Notes under the pieces: model-generated
The model's input: the letters and a program-made list of their open reading frames with translations, nothing else
The model's database searches: none
What the model was told of the DNA's origin: nothing
Translations under genes and position numbers: made by a program
Source: Pseudomonadota bacterium
GTDB lineage: Bacteria; Bdellovibrionota_B; Oligoflexia; Oligoflexales; CAIYRB01
NCBI GenBank assembly: GCA_026390435.1
Contig: JAPLFY010000030.1
Span: 62,001-126,000, forward strand
Reading direction: 5' to 3'
DNA: 64,000 nt
Part shown: in pieces, positions 58,481-64,000 of the stretch
How the letters are laid out: each line of letters opens with the position of its first letter
How positions within the stretch are numbered: the first letter of the stretch is position 1

Positions 58481-61107
58481 TTCATGAATTTTTAGAGAAT
58501 GGCGTCGAAGTTGTTTTAAAAGAAAACCGCTTTACCCCCGCGGTAGCCATCCAGATTTGGGTGGGAGTCGGGTCCATGCACGAGCAGTCCGAGGAAAGAG
58601 GCATGGCTCACTTCCTCGAGCATATGCTGTTCAAGGGCACGGAAAAACGAGCCGTTGGTGAGATAGCTGCGACGGTTGAGGCGTGTGGTGGTGACATCAA
58701 CGCATATACGACTTTTGATCAGACAGTCTATCATTTGACCCTGGCCGCAGAGCATGCCCACCTCGGTGTCGATTTGCTGTGCGATGCCTTCTCTTCGAGC
58801 CGACTCGAGCTGGTTGAATTTCAGCGTGAGCGCGAAGTGATTTTAGAAGAAATCCGACGCTCTAATGATGGTCCTGGGTCGATACTCGGTCGGCGTGTAT
58901 TCGAACTCATGTTCGCGGGATCAGAGGCTGGACGTCCCATTATTGGGTCTGAGGCAAGTGTCAGCGGCTTTTTGCGCGATGACCTGGAGCAGTTTTACCA
59001 GAGGTGGTATACCCCGCAGAATGTCACCGTCGTTGCCGTCGGTGACTTTGATGAATTGGAAATGCTGTCGCAGATCAAAGCTACATTTGGTTGTATTGCG
59101 AAGAATTCGACGATGGCTCGGCAGAGCCTTCGTCTTCCGGAGCGGCCCGAAAGCTGCTTGGAGTGGCCAAGAGTCTCCATTAAGCGCGGGGATTATCAAC
59201 AGCCCCGACTTGCTGTAGTTTATCCGGCACCTTCACTCGAAAACGTTGACAGTACCGCCTTAGATGTTGCTGCTTTTGCCCTAGGTGCGGGTGAAATGAG
59301 TCGACTCAATCAGCGCTTGCGAGACGACGAGGCTGTAGTTACGAATGCTAGTGCTTCTGTTTATTCGCCGTTATTCGGTGGGTTGTTCGAAATAAGCGCG
59401 CTCATGCCGCTCGAGTCGATCTTAAGTGCCACGGCGGCGATAGGGCGTGAGGTCGCCCGCCTAAGCGGTGTGGAGCCAGTGACCGGCGACGAGCTTAGTC
59501 GTGCTCGCGCCAACCTGAAGGCGGACAGAATTTATCAAGAAGAAACGGTAGATGGCCAGGCCCGTGCCCTTGGATTTGGCCTGCGCACAGCGCAAAAGCT
59601 AGTGTACGACGAAGTGTATACGGCGATGATCAATCACATGCCAGAGACAGCTGTAATAGGTGCGGCAAGGCGTTGGCTGCGGCCTGAAGATGCGGCCGTT
59701 GTCGTCTTGGTGCCAAATGACTTTGAGTTGACTGAGGCTGAGCTGCGCACATGCTTTCGTCGCGGTGTCTTAGCGGGAGCCAGTGAAGGTTCGGTCGCGG
59801 TTTCGACGCCGGCGGCCAAATCTCTTGGAGCGCGTGCTAAGGATACCGAGGTGATCGATCTCAGTGACGGCGTGCGTTTGATTCATCGCCGAAATCCTAA
59901 TGTTGATTTATTTACTTTGACAGCTGCAACTGAGGGCGGCCTTCGCGCTGAAACTGCTGCGAATGCGGGGCTCTACAACGCCGTATTCTCGATGCTGGGG
60001 ATGGCCAGTGAGAGTCGCGATTATGTCTCGCTAGTTACGGAAGTCGAGGGGCTTGGAGCTAGTCTTGAGGGCTTTTCTGGCAAGGATTCGGCCGGCATTC
60101 ATATGCAGTGCCTTACCGAGCAGACCGAAAGGATGTTGGAGCTACTTCGAGAAGTATTTTTGACCCCGGCCTTTCCTGAGGCGCAGTGGGTCTCGACTAA
60201 GCGCGAGATCGAGCAGGGTTTGCTGGCGCAGAATGACTCGCCTAGCAGCATCTGCATTCGGCGGTTCCAGGAGCAGCTATATGGGGACCATCCTTACCGG
60301 CATCCCATTTCAGGTACGGTGGATTCGGTGCGGGGTTTTACCACAGAGTTGCTGAGCGAAGCATATCGTTCGTTAAGAGACAGTGGTCCTTGGGTTTTTT
60401 CTGTGGCAGCGAACTTGCCAACGGCCAAAGTCGAGGCTTTGGTCCGCAGCGCATTAAAAGGATTTTCACCCGCAGCCAAAGGGCGTGAATTTGCGTCTCA
60501 GCAAGCGATAGGTCAGGGTCGATTCGGCAACGTGAGCCTGGTAAAAGCGCGCGAACAAGTCCACATTGCGTTTGGTTTTAACGGCCTCACCTGGGGCGAT
60601 AGCGACAGGGCGGCCCTAGACGTGTTGACCACGGTGTTGGGTGGGCACGGTGGGCGTTTGTTTCGTGAACTTCGTGATAAGCAAAGCTTGGCCTACACGG
60701 TTAGTCCTCTTGTGAGCTACGGCCGCCATCCGGGGATCGTCGGTGCCTACATTGCTTGTGCCCCAGAAAAAGGTCAGCGAGCACTGGCTTCTTTGCAGTC
60801 AGAGATTTACGAATTAATGGAGCACGCTCCCTCCGATGCAGAAGTAGAGCGCGCACGTAATTACATCATCGGCTCGCATGAGATGGGCCTGCAGAAAAGT
60901 GATGCTCAAACCAGCACCATGGCTTTAATGGAGCTTTATGGCTACGGGTATAACGACTTTATGACTTACCCTAAAACTATCGCGAAAGTGACCGCAGCCG
61001 ATGTACTTCGCGTTGCGCGTCGGTTATTTGTACCCGAGCGAGCGGTATCTGTGAGCGTCGGGCCTGAGGGTCAAAGCGAAGCTGTACCAAATGCGGTATT
61101 ATGTTAA
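58477..61107 (+). CDS. M16 family zinc metallopeptidase (fused two-unit form)
   Basis: An 876-residue M16 (pitrilysin/insulinase-type) peptidase. The inverted zinc motif HFLEH is at residues 45-49 (His45, Glu48, His49), and the third ligand glutamate is probably in VILEEIRRS about 75 residues later. A second, non-catalytic M16 unit follows (RLFRELRDKQSLAYTV), giving the two-unit clamshell in one chain. No signal peptide is seen, so it is cytosolic unless exported otherwise. It is coupled to the preceding outer-membrane gene. Confidence 0.93.
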   Translation: MIHEFLENGVEVVLKENRFTPAVAIQIWVGVGSMHEQSEERGMAHFLEHMLFKGTEKRAVGEIAATVEACGGDINAYTTFDQTVYHLTLAAEHAHLGVDLLCDAFSSSRLELVEFQREREVILEEIRRSNDGPGSILGRRVFELMFAGSEAGRPIIGSEASVSGFLRDDLEQFYQRWYTPQNVTVVAVGDFDELEMLSQIKATFGCIAKNSTMARQSLRLPERPESCLEWPRVSIKRGDYQQPRLAVVYPAPSLENVDSTALDVAAFALGAGEMSRLNQRLRDDEAVVTNASASVYSPLFGGLFEISALMPLESILSATAAIGREVARLSGVEPVTGDELSRARANLKADRIYQEETVDGQARALGFGLRTAQKLVYDEVYTAMINHMPETAVIGAARRWLRPEDAAVVVLVPNDFELTEAELRTCFRRGVLAGASEGSVAVSTPAAKSLGARAKDTEVIDLSDGVRLIHRRNPNVDLFTLTAATEGGLRAETAANAGLYNAVFSMLGMASESRDYVSLVTEVEGLGASLEGFSGKDSAGIHMQCLTEQTERMLELLREVFLTPAFPEAQWVSTKREIEQGLLAQNDSPSSICIRRFQEQLYGDHPYRHPISGTVDSVRGFTTELLSEAYRSLRDSGPWVFSVAANLPTAKVEALVRSALKGFSPAAKGREFASQQAIGQGRFGNVSLVKAREQVHIAFGFNGLTWGDSDRAALDVLTTVLGGHGGRLFRELRDKQSLAYTVSPLVSYGRHPGIVGAYIACAPEKGQRALASLQSEIYELMEHAPSDAEVERARNYIIGSHEMGLQKSDAQTSTMALMELYGYGYNDFMTYPKTIAKVTAADVLRVARRLFVPERAVSVSVGPEGQSEAVPNAVLC

Positions 61108-61158
61108 TCTGTGCGCGTTTCAAACTGGGCGACCGGATCAGCGGCGAGGGTTACAAAG

Positions 61159-61824
61159 ATGTCCTGGCTTAAGCAAACTATAAATTCCTCCGTCGGAGCT
61201 AAGTCGATTGTGGCTTTAACAGGCCTTGCAATGGTGGGCTTTGTTGTCGGCCATTTGTCCGGCAATTTGTTGGTCTTTGGTGGGCCCGACGCTATCAACG
61301 GCTACGCCGCCTGGCTAAGGAGCAAGGGCGCGCTACTTTGGGGCGCTCGTGTTGGGCTTGTCGCGATTACAGGGCTGCATATTTACTTCACTATTCGCCT
61401 TAACTTGCTCAATAAGCGGGCGCGACCCATCGCTTATGCGAAGAAGAGCTATACAAGGGCATCGTTTGCTTCTCGGACCATGGTCCTTAGCGGACTGCTG
61501 TCTCTAAGCTATATTTTGTTTCACTTGGCGCATTTTACCTTTCGTGTGACCAGTCCTGAGATAGCGGCTCTAGGCCATACGGATGTGTATCAGATGTTGA
61601 TATTGTCATTCAGTAGCCCTCTTGTTGCAGTAACTTACATCGCCGCAATGGTCCTGCTCGGTCTCCATTTAAACCATGGTTTATCTAGCTTGTTTCAGAC
61701 TCTAGGACTCAATCACTCCAAATATAATCCGATAATTAGAAGTATCGGCCCGGTTCTGGGATCTCTGTTGGCGGCAGGGTTTATGTCCATTCCGGTTTCG
61801 ATCATGCTCGGCATCCTGAAGTAG
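61159..61824 (+). CDS. sdhC: Succinate dehydrogenase cytochrome b subunit (SdhC/FrdC, di-heme type)
   Basis: A membrane anchor of complex II, 221 residues with five hydrophobic segments. Histidines in [30 protein letters not shown] and LHLNHG are placed like the two-heme ligands of the single-subunit anchors of Bacillus and Wolinella. With no sdhD, this points to the di-heme type. The ATG at 61159 gives MSWLKQTI; the frame upstream is open for 16 more codons. sdhA follows after 22 bases. Confidence 0.92.
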   Translation: MSWLKQTINSSVGAKSIVALTGLAMVGFVVGHLSGNLLVFGGPDAINGYAAWLRSKGALLWGARVGLVAITGLHIYFTIRLNLLNKRARPIAYAKKSYTRASFASRTMVLSGLLSLSYILFHLAHFTFRVTSPEIAALGHTDVYQMLILSFSSPLVAVTYIAAMVLLGLHLNHGLSSLFQTLGLNHSKYNPIIRSIGPVLGSLLAAGFMSIPVSIMLGILK

Positions 61825-61846
61825 CTTTTACAGCGAGGCGACGGCG

Positions 61847-63757
61847 ATGAATCTCGATCCAAAGATCCCTTCGGGGCCCTTGGCCGACAAGTGGACCAAG
61901 CACAAATTTGACATCAAGTTGGTGAATCCTGCCAACAAGCGTAAATACACCGTAATTGTCGTTGGCTCAGGCTTGGCTGGCGCCTCGGCGGCGGCGACGC
62001 TGGCCGAGCTTGGTTACGAGGTGCTCTGTTTTTGTTTTCAAGACAGCCCGCGTCGTGCTCACTCGATTGCCGCCCAGGGCGGCATTAACGCAGCGAAAAA
62101 CTATCAGGGCGATGGCGACAGTGTTCAGCGTCTTTTCTACGACACCATTAAAGGCGGCGACTTCCGTTCTCGCGAAGCGAATGTGTATCGTCTGGCCGAA
62201 GTTAGTACCGGTATTATCGATCAGTGTGTGGCTCAGGGTGTGCCCTTCGCCCGTGAGTACGGCGGCCTTTTAGCCAATAGATCTTTTGGCGGAGCCTTGG
62301 TTTCACGAACATTTTATGCCCGTGGTCAGACCGGACAGCAGCTGCTACTGGGCGCATATCAGGCACTCGAGCGCCAGATTGCTGCCGGTAAAGTGAAGAT
62401 GTTCCCGCGCACTGAGATGTTGGACTTGGTAGTCCAGGACGGCAAGGCTTCGGGCATAGTCGTGCGCAACTTGGTGACGGGCAAGATCGAGACGCATGCC
62501 GCTCATGCGGTGGTCCTCGGCTCGGGTGGCTACGGTAACGTATTTTATCTATCGACGAACGCCAAAGGCTCGAACGTAACAGCCACCTATAGGGCTCATA
62601 AACGCGGCGCTGGCTTCGCTAACCCATGCTTTACGCAGATCCACCCGACTTGTATTCCGGTAAGCGGCGATTACCAGTCAAAGCTGACCTTAATGTCCGA
62701 GTCACTGCGGAACGATGGCCGAGTATGGGCTCCGTCGAGCACGGGTGACAAGCGTAGGCCCGACGACATCCCAGAGGCTGAGCGCGATTACTATCTCGAG
62801 CGCAAGTATCCCAGTTACGGCAATCTGGCGCCGCGGGACATTGCTTCGCGTTCTGCAAAAGAGGCCTGCGACGAAGGCCGCGGCGTTGGTGAGCATGGAC
62901 TCGGCGTCTATTTAGATTTTCGTGACTCCATCAAGAGGCTCGGCGGCGACACGATCGCACAGAGATATGGCAACTTGTTTCAGATGTATGAGCGCATCAC
63001 GGGAGAGGATCCATACAAGTTTCCCATGCGCATCTTCCCAGCGGTTCATTACACGATGGGTGGTCTTTGGGTTGACTATAATCTTCAGAGCACAATCCCG
63101 GGCCTTTTTGTCATCGGCGAAGCTAACTTCTCTGACCATGGCGCCAACAGGCTTGGGGCCAGTGCATTGATGCAGGGCCTGGCGGATGGCTACTTTGTTT
63201 TGCCCTACACACTTAGCAATTATTTGGCCGGAATGAGCCGTGATCCAGTCACCACCCAGGGGAGTGAGTTCCGCGCCGTTCAGAATCAGGTGGAAGAAAA
63301 GCTAAAGCGCTTACTCTCTATCAATGGAAAGCGCACAGTTGACAGCTTCCACAAAGAACTCGGCAAAATCATGTGGGATAAGTGCGGTATGTCGAGAGAT
63401 CGCGCCGGGCTAACCGAAGCTCTTACTAAAATCCCCGCGTTGCGCGAAGAGTTTTGGCAAAATGTTCGGGTTCTCGGCGAGGGTGAAAACTTAAACCAGT
63501 CGCTCGAAAAAGCTGGGCGAGTTGCCGATTTCTTAGAGTTTGGCGAGCTTATGTGTGCCGACGCTCTGACGAGAGAAGAGTCCTGCGGCGGCCACTTCCG
63601 TGAGGAATATCAGATCGAGGGTGAAGCAAAGCGGGACGATGAAAATTTCGCGCACGCAGCTGTTTGGGAATACCAGGGCGAGGGCAAAGCGCCAACGCGG
63701 CACGTTGAGCCACTGGTCTATGAAAACATCAAGCTCGCGACGAGGAGCTACAAATAA
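61847..63757 (+). CDS. sdhA: Succinate dehydrogenase/fumarate reductase flavoprotein subunit
   Basis: A 636-residue flavoprotein that oxidises succinate or reduces fumarate. FAD motifs [20 protein letters not shown] and the [12 protein letters not shown] segment for covalent flavin attachment are clear, and [18 protein letters not shown] and [14 protein letters not shown] complete the family pattern. Its TAA shares its last base with the sdhB ATG. Sequence alone does not settle the physiological direction; the di-heme anchor fits quinone-linked electroneutral or electrogenic variants. Confidence 0.98.
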   Translation: MNLDPKIPSGPLADKWTKHKFDIKLVNPANKRKYTVIVVGSGLAGASAAATLAELGYEVLCFCFQDSPRRAHSIAAQGGINAAKNYQGDGDSVQRLFYDTIKGGDFRSREANVYRLAEVSTGIIDQCVAQGVPFAREYGGLLANRSFGGALVSRTFYARGQTGQQLLLGAYQALERQIAAGKVKMFPRTEMLDLVVQDGKASGIVVRNLVTGKIETHAAHAVVLGSGGYGNVFYLSTNAKGSNVTATYRAHKRGAGFANPCFTQIHPTCIPVSGDYQSKLTLMSESLRNDGRVWAPSSTGDKRRPDDIPEAERDYYLERKYPSYGNLAPRDIASRSAKEACDEGRGVGEHGLGVYLDFRDSIKRLGGDTIAQRYGNLFQMYERITGEDPYKFPMRIFPAVHYTMGGLWVDYNLQSTIPGLFVIGEANFSDHGANRLGASALMQGLADGYFVLPYTLSNYLAGMSRDPVTTQGSEFRAVQNQVEEKLKRLLSINGKRTVDSFHKELGKIMWDKCGMSRDRAGLTEALTKIPALREEFWQNVRVLGEGENLNQSLEKAGRVADFLEFGELMCADALTREESCGGHFREEYQIEGEAKRDDENFAHAAVWEYQGEGKAPTRHVEPLVYENIKLATRSYK

Positions 63758-64000
63758 TGAAGCTAAAGTTGCATATTTGGCGCCAAAAAAACGCTAAATC
63801 TGAAGGCCGGATGGTGACTTATGATGCTCCAGATGTAAGCACGCATATGTCGTTCCTTGAAATGCTCGACGTCGTCAATGAAGGGCTGATCGCTAAGGGC
63901 GAAGAGCCGGTCGCGTTTGATCACGACTGTCGCGAGGGGGTCTGTGGATCCTGCGCCCTAATGATCAACGGCGTCGCGCACGGGCCGCAGCGCGGCACGA
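63757..64000 (+). CDS. sdhB: Succinate dehydrogenase iron-sulfur subunit, N-terminal part only
   Basis: Starts at the ATG overlapping the sdhA stop and runs off the right edge. The 81 codons present cover the plant-type ferredoxin fold, with three of the [2Fe-2S] cysteines in CREGVCGSC (Cys58, Cys63, Cys66). The [4Fe-4S] and [3Fe-4S] domains lie beyond the window. It transfers electrons from the FAD of SdhA to the quinone site of SdhC. Confidence 0.96.
   Translation, partial: MKLKLHIWRQKNAKSEGRMVTYDAPDVSTHMSFLEMLDVVNEGLIAKGEEPVAFDHDCREGVCGSCALMINGVAHGPQRGT

Overview
The window is a chromosomal housekeeping region of a Gram-negative bacterium. It contains the replication origin, the chromosome partition locus, the whole F1Fo-ATP synthase and the division/cell-wall (dcw) cluster. 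LPS export genes (lptC, an lptA-like gene), KdsD, beta-barrel proteins, lipoproteins and a meso-diaminopimelate-type MurE show an outer membrane. GyrB with the proteobacterial TOPRIM insert, an RpoH sigma factor with the RpoH box, GatCAB, two ATP-synthase b subunits and an atpIBE block separate from atpFF'HAGDC resemble the Bdellovibrionota/Oligoflexia or former Deltaproteobacteria. That placement is inference from gene content, not from a search.

Layout. 1-3551 (minus): pyrG-kdsD-lptC-lptA. 3792-6076 (plus): an unidentified lipoprotein and an unidentified outer-membrane protein. 6573-20104 (minus): dnaA, dnaN, gyrB, gyrA, gatC, gatA, gatB, a serine hydrolase and an FAD oxidoreductase, all co-directional and closely spaced except for the dnaA-dnaN gap, which looks like oriC. 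20310-22333 (plus): two subunit-I-like proteins, atpB and atpE, closed by a strong terminator. 22334-23910: about 1.6 kb without a credible gene, holding five parS sites and a helically phased A/T-tract element. 23911-33689 (plus): parA, parB, atpF', atpF, atpH, atpA, atpG, atpD, atpC, then a glycosyltransferase and an NAD-dependent epimerase.

33766-48228 (minus): mraZ-rsmH-ftsL-ftsI-murE-murF-murD-ftsW-murC-ftsQ-ftsA-ftsZ, lacking mraY, murG, murB and ddl. ftsZ has its own near-ideal promoter overlapping a perfect palindrome and encodes an FtsZ with a very long C-terminal linker. 48333-49163 (minus): an unidentified membrane protein. 49523-50626 (plus): a LysM lipoprotein. 50951-53910 (minus): a lipid kinase, an AmgK-like sugar kinase and a nucleotidyltransferase, probably for cell-wall sugar recycling. 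53948-54841 (plus): rpoH. 54849-56906 (minus): a UvrD/PcrA helicase. 57014 onward (plus): yajC, an outer-membrane protein, an M16 peptidase and sdhCAB (sdhB cut by the window end).

Genes on both sides of the dnaA/par region point away from it, so replication and transcription are co-directional there; the dcw cluster is the main exception. I found no rRNA, tRNA, CRISPR array, insertion sequence or phage gene. The most distinctive non-coding element is the parS/curved-DNA region between atpE and parA. I did not find a clearly new multi-gene system; the nearest candidates are the centromere region and the ftsZ control region with its unusual FtsZ.
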